NCBI GenBank assembly: GCA_964467705.1
Contig: CAYXUZ010000006.1
Location: forward strand, 24,133 to 88,132
Origin: CAADGU01 sp964467705
GTDB lineage: Bacteria > Chloroflexota > Anaerolineae > Promineifilales > Promineifilaceae
Direction: 5' to 3'
DNA: 64,000 nt
Position 1 is the first letter of the stretch; the number at the start of each line of letters is the position of its first letter. Shown one piece after another: positions 25,354 through 33,512 of the stretch. A program made the position numbers and the translations under genes. The notes below the pieces were generated by a model. It made no database searches. It saw only the letters and a program-made list of their open reading frames with translations, and was not told the origin of the DNA.

Positions 25354-26361
25354 CTAACCTGCCACTTCACCACGCATCATTTCCAACCCAAAATAGGCTG
25401 CCCCATGCAGCCCGGCCAGTGGGTCTTTGATGATGTGAACCGGCATCCGACTCACCATTTCAGAAAAGCGCCCTTTGAGTGAATAGCGGTGCATAAAATC
25501 CCCATCGGTCAATTGGGGTACAATGCGTGGGGGAATACCACCACCCAGGTAAATGCCGCCGGTAGCCAGCAGCCGGATGGCGTTGTTGCTGGTTTCATTC
25601 GCCAGAATATCAATAAACAGATCCAAAGTGGCAGTGCAAATATCGGCAGTATTGGCCAGGGCTGCATTGACGATGATGGGCGTCCAGTTGTCGGCGGCGG
25701 CTAACTGATCGCGAAGTTGAGGTGGTTCGCTGAAACGGCCGCTATCGCGTAAAAAAGCATACAAATTGGGAATGCCACTGCCAGAGCAAACCCGTTCAAA
25801 GCTCACATGATCGAAGCGAGGCTCCAGGTAGGCCAGCAGTTCACGTTGTACGGCATTAACCGGCGAGAAAGTGGCGTGTCCACCTTCAGAGGGGAAGGCG
25901 CGATACCGCTGCCCATCATGGATGAGAAAGGCCTCACCCAGACCTGTACCAGGAGCAATGACAGCAATGGGGCCGATGGGGTTACGCTGGCCTACATTGA
26001 TAGTGATCAGTTCGTCAGCAGTCAGGTAAGGGACGGCGTTGGCGATGGATTCCAGGTCATTCAACAGGTAAACATTGGGTGTACCGAGGGTTTGTTGTAA
26101 TACGGCCGTGTCAATAACCCAGGGCAGATTGGTGACTTGGGCACGGCCGTCAATCACCGGCCCCGCCACACCAAAACTGGCCCCGGCTGGCTGCACACCG
26201 GTTTTGATGATGAAGTCAGTTACCACCTCCTCCAGTGAATCATACCCCTCACTGGGATAAGTATGACTATGACCCGGTTGTGCCAACTGAGCGCCAGATA
26301 AGGTTAATGGGAACAACGCCAGCACGGTTTTGGTACCGCCAATATCGCCTGCTAAAAACAT
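25354..26361 (-). CDS. glk: Glucokinase
   Basis: 335 residues, of the E. coli Glk-type family rather than the ROK type. It phosphorylates glucose with ATP. The phosphate-binding start GDIGGTKTVLALF, LNDLESIANAVP, the catalytic region VIAPGTGLGEAFL, SEGGHATFSPV and the adenosine motif YLGGGIPPRI are visible. The gene pairs with pgl downstream, so glucose 6-phosphate may be routed towards the pentose phosphate pathway. Glucose-6-phosphate dehydrogenase itself is not in the window. Confidence 0.95.
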   Translation of the reverse strand: MFLAGDIGGTKTVLALFPLTLSGAQLAQPGHSHTYPSEGYDSLEEVVTDFIIKTGVQPAGASFGVAGPVIDGRAQVTNLPWVIDTAVLQQTLGTPNVYLLNDLESIANAVPYLTADELITINVGQRNPIGPIAVIAPGTGLGEAFLIHDGQRYRAFPSEGGHATFSPVNAVQRELLAYLEPRFDHVSFERVCSGSGIPNLYAFLRDSGRFSEPPQLRDQLAAADNWTPIIVNAALANTADICTATLDLFIDILANETSNNAIRLLATGGIYLGGGIPPRIVPQLTDGDFMHRYSLKGRFSEMVSRMPVHIIKDPLAGLHGAAYFGLEMMRGEVAG

Positions 26362-26404
26362 GCGTATCCTCTACTTCTTGTTTGGGACAGTTGAATTCTA
26401 AGGC

Positions 26405-26692
26405 TCAGGATTCTACCCGAACCCCGCGCCAAAACGCAATGCGGTCTTTGATGTTGGCGGCTGCCGGTTTTGGCTCCGGATAATACCAGGCGCCACCCTT
26501 ATTTATCTGCCCGTTGACTACAATATCGTAGTAACTGGCGATGCCTTTCCAGGGACATACGGTGCGTTCCTGGCCTGGTTGGAAGTATTCCCACTTTATA
26601 CTTTCTGGCGGGAAGTAATGATTCCCCTCAACAATAACCGTCTGCGTACTTTCTGCCAGAATAACATTGTTCCAGATAGCTTTAGCCATCAT
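26405..26692 (-). CDS. DUF427 domain-containing protein
   Basis: 95 residues, a small beta-barrel-like protein. NVILAESTQTVIVEGNHYFP, TVCPWKGIASYYDIVVNG and GAWYYPEPKPAAANIKDRIAFW follow the DUF427 pattern closely, including the Cys-Pro-Trp-Lys-Gly core. Biochemical function of the family is not established. It stands between glk and the sigma/anti-sigma pair, all on the minus strand. Confidence 0.88.
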   Translation of the reverse strand: MMAKAIWNNVILAESTQTVIVEGNHYFPPESIKWEYFQPGQERTVCPWKGIASYYDIVVNGQINKGGAWYYPEPKPAAANIKDRIAFWRGVRVES

Positions 26693-26743
26693 CTATACTC
26701 CTGCATTGTGTTTGTAGTAGGCGATTCATCGCTGTAGGGGATG

Positions 26744-27187
26744 TCATCTCTCCACGTCATTTGCATGTTCGGCATGGACGATCTTGAGCAGGATTTCAAA
26801 CTCTTCCCGGCAATCGGGGCAGACATCCATGTGATTTTTTACCAGGGGCATTAGCTGTTGTGCCTGTTCATCAGAGGCAACCAATTCTGTATACTGATCC
26901 AGCATGGCGAATGCTTCAGCACACGTACAGGCATTTTCTGATGCCATGTTCAGGCAGTGCATCAGCTTGACCAAAGCGGCATCATCCAGATGAAGTATGG
27001 CGTTTGTATCCCCCAAACGCGCCTCTGCATCTGCGGCCACATGTGTGGGGTGGGAGCCTTTCTTCTTCATATTATGGTTCGCCAAAATGCGTTTGAGATT
27101 CGTTTGCCAGTTTGTCATTTCTGCCTGCTTGGATGGTTTTGCCGGGCTGCATCTTACTTGTCGTGCTCGTGGTAGTAGGTCATTCAA
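26744..27187 (-). CDS. Putative zinc-finger anti-sigma factor
   Basis: 147 residues. The C-terminal part carries HMDVCPDCREEFEILLKIV, the H-x3-C-x2-C motif of ZAS-type anti-sigma factors. More Cys residues at ENACTCAEAF may take part in metal binding or redox sensing. There is no membrane helix, so it would act in the cytoplasm. The ATG at 27187 overlaps the sigma factor stop (8 bases of shared sequence), indicating coupled translation. A second ATG at 27118 could be used instead. The position directly behind an ECF sigma gene supports the role. Confidence 0.75.
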   Translation of the reverse strand: MNDLLPRARQVRCSPAKPSKQAEMTNWQTNLKRILANHNMKKKGSHPTHVAADAEARLGDTNAILHLDDAALVKLMHCLNMASENACTCAEAFAMLDQYTELVASDEQAQQLMPLVKNHMDVCPDCREEFEILLKIVHAEHANDVER

Positions 27188-27812
27188 AAGCCTCTAAAAT
27201 ATCGGCGGGCGTCAGCCCATCCTTGTCTAGTGCTTTTTTTAGTCGAACGCGGGCGTCGTGCAGCAGTTTGTAGAGGGCATTTGGTTTCATCTCCATTTGC
27301 TGGGCCACTTCTTCGGTAGACCCGCCTTTGATAACGGAAGCGATCAAGGCGGTGCGCTGTTTTTCTGTCAGGTCTTGCATGATCAATCGTTCGACCCGGT
27401 TCAATAGTTCAGCGCGTTCAGTTGCTCTTTCGGGGGTGGGGGTGTGGTCGGCCAGAAAACCGGGGGTGAAGTCGCCACTGTCAGATTCGGTCAGGCCATC
27501 CAGCGAATTGTCCTGCCAGCGTTTGCGTCTTAATTCGGTCAGGGCAATGGAGACGGCGATTTTATGTGCCCAGGTGGTAAACTGGCTGAGACCGGCAAAG
27601 GTCTCTTTCTTCTCCAAAATTTTGATGATCGCTTCCTGGGCAAAATCTTCGGCCTGGGTGTCGAATTCGGGGGCGGCGGTCTGTACCTGTCCCAATAAAC
27701 CGCGTCGCAAGCCGTTGACGAGGATCTGGTGTAAGTCGGCCAGAGCATTTTGATGGTTAGGGTGGCCGGGTTCGAGTTCAGCTAACCATTCTTCGTTGGT
27801 TCGTTTAGACAC
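27180..27812 (-). CDS. ECF-type RNA polymerase sigma factor
   Basis: 210 residues. Region 2 is seen in DFAQEAIIKILEKKETFAGLSQFTTWAHKIAVSIALTELRRKRW, and region 4 as MQDLTEKQRTALIASVIKGGSTEEVAQQMEMKPNALYKLLHDAR with the helix-turn-helix. The putative zinc-finger anti-sigma gene follows in overlap. The length and lack of extra domains fit ordinary ECF factors. Its targets cannot be told from this window. Confidence 0.92.
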   Translation of the reverse strand: MSKRTNEEWLAELEPGHPNHQNALADLHQILVNGLRRGLLGQVQTAAPEFDTQAEDFAQEAIIKILEKKETFAGLSQFTTWAHKIAVSIALTELRRKRWQDNSLDGLTESDSGDFTPGFLADHTPTPERATERAELLNRVERLIMQDLTEKQRTALIASVIKGGSTEEVAQQMEMKPNALYKLLHDARVRLKKALDKDGLTPADILEAFE

Positions 27813-27837
27813 GGCCGTGATTATACCAACCTTTTCA

Positions 27838-27868
27838 TAAACCGGGTTTTTCCAAAAAACCGGTTTCT
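27838..27868 (-). terminator. Hairpin with A/T arms, likely terminator
   Basis: On the minus strand AAACCGGTTTTTT and AAAAACCCGGTTT form an imperfect stem with a short GG-containing loop, right at the stop of the alpha/beta hydrolase gene and before the sigma factor gene. The arm contains its own T run. Confidence 0.55.
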
Positions 27869-28732
27869 ACAGGTCAACGGTGAGCAATTTGAGCGGGGTG
27901 CTGAGGAAGGCGGTAATGTAGCGGTTGGTCACGGCCGTCGCCTCAAACTGCGGCCAATGGCTGACAGTGGGCAAAATGCGCAGGTCGGCCTCTTCCCATT
28001 CGGAAGCCATCAGGCTGGCATCCCGCAAGGGCACAGTGTTATCTTCCATACCCCAAATCACCAGCGACGGTTTGTCAATCGGTTTGAGCTTCCCGGTCAG
28101 ATCATTATTGCGCATGGCCCAGAAACATTCAGCGCGCACACGCCCCTGTCCGGGGCGGCGCACATCAGAACGCAGCCGGGCGTAGTCGGCGTCGGAGATG
28201 CCACTATTTTGGGAAAAGGCGGCCGGGCGCATCAGCCGATCAATAAAACCCAAAATGTAAGGGTCTATGACACTACCAATTTTGTTGAGCAGGCGATATT
28301 TTTCCACGAACGTGACCGGCGATACGAAGAGGTTGATGAAGAGTGACAGCTTGCCGGTGATGGTGGGGCAGAGCAGCACCATACGCTCAACGACATCGGG
28401 ATGGCGTAAGGCGGTGGTCAGGCTGATCATGCCGCCCATGCTGTGGCCGATGAGGACGGCGGGTTGTTCAGTCTGGCTGCGAATGAGGTCGGCGAGCAGG
28501 TCGGCGTAGGCGGGGTGGTTTGCTGGGGCAGGCGGGGCGAACGGCCGTAGCCCGGCAAATCTACCGCCAGGATGCGATACTTCCGCTCCAGCGGCGCAAA
28601 CAGTGGCGACATGGCGTACCAGGAACTTGACCACCCATGAATGAGCAGGGCTAACGGCCGTTTGGGATTTCCTGCTTCTCTGGCAAAGATTGTTTGTCCA
28701 TTTACCGCAAATGGTTGCAGCGTATCGTCCAT
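27867..28732 (-). CDS. Alpha/beta hydrolase, one-base frameshift
   Basis: Two frames join into one alpha/beta hydrolase. The first (from ATG 28732, preceded by GAGG) gives LLIHGWSSSWYAMSPL and RILAVDLPGYGRSP. The second gives AYADLLADLI, the nucleophile elbow IGHSMGGM, late Asp in WGMEDNTVP and His in VSHWPQFE. The shift falls in a run of four G on the plus strand (28534-28537). One additional base would restore a 288-residue protein. It could be a sequencing error or a real inactivation. The substrate is unknown. It is the third gene in a methyltransferase-Nudix-hydrolase row. Confidence 0.75.
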
Positions 28733-28734
28733 GT

Positions 28735-29229
28735 TTACCTCTTGAACGTTTCAATCTCTAACCCTTGCTGTCGGAATTCGGCGCGGACTGACTCCGGCAA
28801 ATGAGCGCGCAGGAATTCAGCGCGGGCGACGACTGTTTGTAGCCAGTGTGTGGATGGGAGAAATTGGGTGATCTCAACGGCCGTTAGCCAGCGCCATTCA
28901 CTGTGTTCCATACTGAGCACAATGGCGTCTGGGTCAGCCAGCGTACAACCACAGACCACACCCAACAACTCGTTTTCCGGTGTGGGTGTGCCCCGGTAAA
29001 AGTGGGTGGCGCCAATAAAAAATTCAATTTGGGACACGCCGCCTACCTCTTCCAGCACCTCGCGCAAAAAAGCATCGGTGAAACTTTCCCCCTGGTCCAC
29101 GCGCCCGGTGACACATTCCCAACTGCCCGCGCCAAAATCTTTGCTCGCCGCCCGGCGCAATAGCAGGTATTTATCATTGGCCGGATTCCAGATAAGGGCG
29201 GCGATGCCGGCAATAAAATGACCAACCAC
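28735..29229 (-). CDS. NUDIX hydrolase
   Basis: 164 residues from a GTG start at 29229, preceded by AAGGAAA. The frame is open further upstream inside the methyltransferase gene, but the Nudix fold begins just after this GTG (HFIAGIAALIWNP). The Nudix box GRVDQGESFTDAFLREVLEEVG matches Gx5Ex7REUxEExGU with all catalytic glutamates, so it should cleave nucleoside-diphosphate-linked compounds. An ATG hydrolase gene starts directly after its TAA, indicating an operon. Confidence 0.88.
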   Translation of the reverse strand: MVGHFIAGIAALIWNPANDKYLLLRRAASKDFGAGSWECVTGRVDQGESFTDAFLREVLEEVGGVSQIEFFIGATHFYRGTPTPENELLGVVCGCTLADPDAIVLSMEHSEWRWLTAVEITQFLPSTHWLQTVVARAEFLRAHLPESVRAEFRQQGLEIETFKR

Positions 29230-29230
29230 G

Positions 29231-29959
29231 CTACGTTTCCTTGTAACCGCCAAAGATGGCATGACCGGCGTGCAGCCAGTATACATCTACGGCCGTAAAT
29301 CCCGCCGTTGCCAGCCAATTCAACTGATCTACTAAACGAGACGGTTTGTCAAAATCCGGGTCGGGGTGACGAAATAGATTCCATTCTAATCGCTCAAATT
29401 CGGCGAAGCGGTCTGTGTAGCCGTCTAACTGCTGCGTCTGTTCTCTGACTGCCTCATCCCAGGCGTCGGCGGCCAACGTGTTGGCCCAACTATTCGCCGG
29501 TGCAATCAAGTCGGCGATGATAAACGCGCCGCCAGGCGCCAGAATAGCGTGCATGTCCCGGAACAACTGCTGCTTTTCTGGCCCATCCAGATGATGCACG
29601 GTCAGCGAAGTAACGATGGCCTGTGGGCTGAAATCGGGCTTGCGCCAGGCATGTTCACGCAGGTCAAAATAATGGGAGTGAAAACGGCCGTCAAAACGCG
29701 CCAGTTTGCTCACGGCCGTTTGCCGCATCTGGGGTGAAATGTCATAACCATGCACGACGGCCGTGTCAAACCGCGCCAGAATCGCCTCGGCCAACAACCC
29801 TTCGCCATGTGATAATTCCATAACCACAAATGGCCTATCCAGCGGTGGAATCAGGCGGCAGATGGTCTCCATTTGTTGAGTACGATCCGGTACAAAGTAA
29901 CGGCCGTAATCAATAAATGCCGTCGAAGCCTCTTCACTCCAGGTTGGTTTTTCATCCAT
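29231..29959 (-). CDS. Class I SAM-dependent methyltransferase
   Basis: 242 residues. Motif I is VMELSHGEGLLAEAIL (Ser-His-Gly-Glu-Gly, a variant of the usual GxGxG), the acidic strand 2 is VVHGYDISPQM, motif post-I VTSLTVHHLDG and LAPGGAFIIADLIAP complete the fold. The arrangement resembles small-molecule methyltransferases (UbiE/TylF-like). Substrate unknown. The stop is directly before the Nudix GTG. Confidence 0.85.
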   Translation of the reverse strand: MDEKPTWSEEASTAFIDYGRYFVPDRTQQMETICRLIPPLDRPFVVMELSHGEGLLAEAILARFDTAVVHGYDISPQMRQTAVSKLARFDGRFHSHYFDLREHAWRKPDFSPQAIVTSLTVHHLDGPEKQQLFRDMHAILAPGGAFIIADLIAPANSWANTLAADAWDEAVREQTQQLDGYTDRFAEFERLEWNLFRHPDPDFDKPSRLVDQLNWLATAGFTAVDVYWLHAGHAIFGGYKET

Positions 29960-29982
29960 CGTTCAATGACCCAATGACTCAA

Positions 29983-31161
29983 TTACACACGCCCCGCTTC
30001 CTGCGCCATCACTATCTCTCTGGCATTAATCTGCCGCATAAGAATACCAAAAACAGCCAGCGAAGCGACCAGACAAATGAAAATGATCACCATCGTTGCC
30101 AGTGGTCCCACCGCTTCAAATTGTTGGCCGATGAACCAGGGAATGCTCATGCCGCCCAGACTGGCGCCCACAAAAAAATAGCTGGTGGTCTTGCCGCTGA
30201 CGTGCAAATGGCGCTCGGCCAGAGAGAGCGTGGTGGGGAAAACGGAAGCCATAGACAGCCCAAGACCAATGGTGCCCAGCCACACGGCCGTTGCCGATTC
30301 CCGCCACACCAAGATCACCCCCACACTCGCCAGACAACCGATCAAATCTGCAAAAATAATCGTGCGATTACGAAAACGAGTCGCCAGGGGAATGGAAAGC
30401 AGCCGCCCGGCCGTCAGCGACCCCCAAAATACCGAAGTTAAAATAGCGGCCGAGGCTTCGCTGCTTAACCCTAAAGCGGTCGTGTAGGTAAAAATCCAGC
30501 CGCCATATGCCACTTCTGACCCGGCGTACAAAAAAAAGAAAATGGCGATCAGGGAAACTAACAGCCAGTTTGTCTGCTCACGATGATCAGTTGCTTCTAC
30601 CGCCGGTGCGGTGGGGCTGGGTTGCCGGATGATGAACAATGCTGGCAAGAAAATCAGGAATCCCAACGCCCAAAATGCCCACTGAACTTCCCCGCTGACG
30701 CGGATAGCCCAGGCCACGATAATGGGCGATACAAACGCACCGATGCCAAAAAAGAAATGCAGCCCATTCATAAAGGGGGCCACTTTGTGTTGGTGCAGCC
30801 ACACAATCAAGGTGTTGCCACCCACATCTACCCCCGGCTCAAAAAGGCCTAACAAAAACATAATAGCCACGAGCAGCCATAGTACAGGGATGAACGGCAC
30901 GGATGCCATCATCAACCCCATCATCACCAGCGCCAGCGCCATGAGGCGATGGCCGGTCACGCGGTCATACAGTCGCCCCGCCAGTAATGCCCCCACCAGA
31001 AAACCAAACCCTCGTGCCGTAAAGAGAATGCTGATCGCTTTTAGCGAGACGCTGGTTTGTTCTGCCAGCCCAGGCAGCGTTGGCCCCAAAGCGGATACCG
31101 CCAGCCCCAAAGCAATAAAGGCCACATAATAGCCGCCCGTAATCTTCAATTTCTTATTCAT
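29983..31161 (-). CDS. MFS transporter
   Basis: 392 residues with twelve predicted helices and a central polar loop around residue 195. The loop 2-3 motif appears as GALLAGRLYDRVTGHRLM, the major facilitator signature. The N-terminal start FIALGLAVSALGPTLPGLAEQ and the GLFEPGVDVGGNTLIVWL region resemble the FucP/NarK-like sugar or small-solute group. The substrate is not determinable. Its start overlaps the MscS gene stop by 8 bases. Confidence 0.88.
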   Translation of the reverse strand: MNKKLKITGGYYVAFIALGLAVSALGPTLPGLAEQTSVSLKAISILFTARGFGFLVGALLAGRLYDRVTGHRLMALALVMMGLMMASVPFIPVLWLLVAIMFLLGLFEPGVDVGGNTLIVWLHQHKVAPFMNGLHFFFGIGAFVSPIIVAWAIRVSGEVQWAFWALGFLIFLPALFIIRQPSPTAPAVEATDHREQTNWLLVSLIAIFFFLYAGSEVAYGGWIFTYTTALGLSSEASAAILTSVFWGSLTAGRLLSIPLATRFRNRTIIFADLIGCLASVGVILVWRESATAVWLGTIGLGLSMASVFPTTLSLAERHLHVSGKTTSYFFVGASLGGMSIPWFIGQQFEAVGPLATMVIIFICLVASLAVFGILMRQINAREIVMAQEAGRV

Positions 31162-31960
31162 TTTTTGCCTGTATCAGGTGAACGTCCCGTTGGGGGAAGG
31201 GTATGGTAATGCCCACCTCATCGAAACGTTCCTTTATGCGTTCGCGCAAATCGAACTGGATGTTCCAATAATCGTCGAGTTTGACAAACGGCCGTACCCC
31301 CACATTAATCCCGTCCGCACCAAAATCCAAAATCACCACCGTCGCCGGTGGGTCGGGCAATACCCGTTCATCGGCCGCCAAAATATCCAACAAAGTCTGC
31401 TTCACCTGCCGCAAATCATCCTTGTAGCTCACTTGCACGTTCACATCTGCCCGCAATGTACCCAGACGGGAATAGTTGATGATGTTGCTGTCCTGAATTT
31501 TTCCATTGGGGGCGGTCACCAGCTTGTTATCAAAGGTCATAATGACGGTGTGAAAAATCTGGATTTCTTTGATGACGCCCATCACGCCGGCCGTTTGCAC
31601 AATGTCACCCACTTTGTATGGCTGAAACAGCAAAAACAATACCGTTGCCGCCAGGTTTGACAGTGACTCTTGCAAAGCGATGCCCAAAATGACGACCACC
31701 ACGCCTAGCGCCAGGACGAGGGAGGTGATGGGCACGCCCAGTAAGGCCAGCGCCAGGACAACAGCCAACAAGAGAATGCCGTAATAGGTCACGGCCGTGA
31801 ACAACGCCACCAGCGATTCGGTCAGCCCGGCCTGGTGCATGGCCTTCCTCACCAGTTCCCGCACAATGCGGGCCAGCCGCCGCCCGAATAACAATACAAC
31901 AACAGCCGCTGCCAGTCGCAGTGCCCAGGTGATCAAGGGAATCTCAGATGTTATTTCCAT
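31154..31960 (-). CDS. mscS: Small-conductance mechanosensitive channel (MscS family)
   Basis: 268 residues. Three N-terminal helices are followed by the MscS core: GVVVVILGIALQESLSNLAA (pore-lining helix 3, with Ala/Gly packing), then FQPYKVGDIVQTAGVMGVIKEIQIFHTVIMTFDNKLVTAPNGKI with the conserved PNG. It opens under membrane tension to release osmolytes. I start at MEITSEIPLITW (31960). The frame stays open upstream only because it runs through tRNA-Ser and its terminator. Confidence 0.93.
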   Translation of the reverse strand: MEITSEIPLITWALRLAAAVVVLLFGRRLARIVRELVRKAMHQAGLTESLVALFTAVTYYGILLLAVVLALALLGVPITSLVLALGVVVVILGIALQESLSNLAATVLFLLFQPYKVGDIVQTAGVMGVIKEIQIFHTVIMTFDNKLVTAPNGKIQDSNIINYSRLGTLRADVNVQVSYKDDLRQVKQTLLDILAADERVLPDPPATVVILDFGADGINVGVRPFVKLDDYWNIQFDLRERIKERFDEVGITIPFPQRDVHLIQAKNE

Positions 31961-31983
31961 TGTGTCCACCTCGTTTGGTATAC

Positions 31984-32017
31984 AAAAAAACCCTCCGGGC
32001 TGGAAAACCCGAAGGGT
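31984..32017 (-). terminator. Rho-independent terminator of tRNA-Ser
   Basis: On the minus strand ACCCTTCGGG pairs with CCCGGAGGGT around TTTTCCAG, followed by seven T. It lies three bases beyond the tRNA 3' CCA. Confidence 0.9.
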
Positions 32018-32019
32018 CA

Positions 32020-32109
<90 letters not shown>

Positions 32110-32117
32110 AAGTGTGA

Positions 32118-32168
32118 GGGGGTGAGCAGGTGGGGGGATGATGAGGTGATTGCCTGCCACCTGCTACT
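32118..32168. repeat. Intergenic GCAGGTGG/CCTGCCACCTGC repeat
   Basis: Short complementary tracts between tRNA-Ser and tadA, of the same type as the AGGTGGC repeat at 7316-7381. They could form a hairpin at the tadA mRNA end. Confidence 0.5.
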
Positions 32169-32643
32169 TGCTTCTTAACTGTTGAAAGAACTGCTGTAAA
32201 AGGGCTGCTGCTTCTGCTTCTAAGACGCCAGACGTGACCTCGACCCGATGGTTAAAAAGCGGTTCATCGAGGATGTTGATAATGCTGCCGTGTGCGCCAA
32301 AGCGGGTGTCCTTCGCCCCATATACCAGCCGGGGCAACCGCGCCTGAATCATAGCTCCGGCACACATCGGGCACGGTTCCAGAGTGCAATACAGCGTAAC
32401 GTCAATGAGCCGCCAATTACTCACAGTCTGGGCTGCCTGTCGCAGTGCAATCATTTCCGCGTGTGCGCTTGGGTCTTGTGATTGCTCTTTCAGGTTATAC
32501 CCCTGGCCGACAATAACGCCATCTTTAACCGCTACCGCCCCTACCGGGACTTCGGCCAGCCCTACTGCCTGGGCTGCCAGACTCAGGGCAATCCGCATCC
32601 ATTGTTCATCCTCTGGGGAATTGGTAATGTTCTCCTCAGTCAC
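32164..32643 (-). CDS. tadA: tRNA adenosine(34) deaminase
   Basis: 159 residues. It deaminates A34 of tRNA-Arg(ACG) to inosine. The zinc site and catalytic Glu are visible as SAHAEMIALRQA and TLEPCPMCAGAMIQARL. The family-specific VPVGAVAVKDG start and RFGAHGSIINIL are also present. It lies just downstream of a tRNA gene and alone on the minus strand. A GNAT gene diverges from it. Confidence 0.95.
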   Translation of the reverse strand: MTEENITNSPEDEQWMRIALSLAAQAVGLAEVPVGAVAVKDGVIVGQGYNLKEQSQDPSAHAEMIALRQAAQTVSNWRLIDVTLYCTLEPCPMCAGAMIQARLPRLVYGAKDTRFGAHGSIINILDEPLFNHRVEVTSGVLEAEAAALLQQFFQQLRSK

Positions 32644-32723
32644 AGCGCCGGGATTATAACAGATTTCAAACGAGCAACCATGTCAGGATAGCCACCTGAC
32701 CAGGCAGAGGTATACTTTTGTGC

Positions 32724-33512
32724 ATGACACACAAACAGACCTTAACTCACATTGAAGCCAGTATGCGTGCTGTGGGCCGCCAGGAGCGGACAACATTTAC
32801 GCAAACGTACTTTGAGATATTCATTTCATCCGGTCAGGAAGATCACCTCAGTTTTGCCGTACCGTTGTCCGCCATACCTGCCGCCTGGTCGCAGGCCATA
32901 GCCGACATGCAGGCGGTCTTTGACCAGCATCACAAACGGCCGCGTCTCGAATATATGGCCGATCTGCACCCCGAACTGGCGCCTGCTTTGGAACAGGCTG
33001 GTCTGATCTGCGAAAGTCGCGCCCCGGTTATGATTTTAGACATGGCGCAATTAGCGCCACCGCTGGCATTGCCAGAAGCGCCGGCCCAGGCACAATATCA
33101 GCCGCTAACCGCCGAAAACGAGGATTTATTGAAGAGCTATTTAATGCACCAGAGCATTGCCTATGGTGGCAGTGGTGGCGAGGAGTCGCTTGATCGGCTA
33201 CCGAATTTGCAGCATGGTCTGGTGAATGGGGCGGTGATGGGGGCTGTGTTGTGGCAAGCCGGTGAAATGGTATCCGGTGCGGTTATCCAGATGGGGGAAG
33301 GTATTGGCGAGTTGGCCGGGGTGTGGACTGCGCCAGGCCACCGTCAGCGTGGTCTGGCCTATGTTTTGTGCCAGCAGCTTTTAGTGGATTACCAGGAAGA
33401 TGCTTACCAGTTTTGTTGGCTCTCTGCCGCCGAGGGCGCACAGCGATTGTATGAAAAACTTGGCTTTGTTTCTGTGGGCACGCAACTGAACTACGGTAGA
33501 CCCTCGCCTTAA
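32724..33512 (+). CDS. GNAT family N-acetyltransferase
   Basis: 262 residues. The C-terminal half is a GNAT domain with the acetyl-CoA loop in AGVWTAPGHRQRGLAYVLCQQLL and the closing LSAAEGAQRLYEKLGFVSVG. The N-terminal half is probably a diverged second GNAT fold, as in many two-domain members. Acceptor unknown. The start is the ATG at 32724. An in-frame TTG six bases earlier is less likely. It converges with the large kinase gene, overlapping its stop by 4 bases. Confidence 0.82.
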   Translation: MTHKQTLTHIEASMRAVGRQERTTFTQTYFEIFISSGQEDHLSFAVPLSAIPAAWSQAIADMQAVFDQHHKRPRLEYMADLHPELAPALEQAGLICESRAPVMILDMAQLAPPLALPEAPAQAQYQPLTAENEDLLKSYLMHQSIAYGGSGGEESLDRLPNLQHGLVNGAVMGAVLWQAGEMVSGAVIQMGEGIGELAGVWTAPGHRQRGLAYVLCQQLLVDYQEDAYQFCWLSAAEGAQRLYEKLGFVSVGTQLNYGRPSP

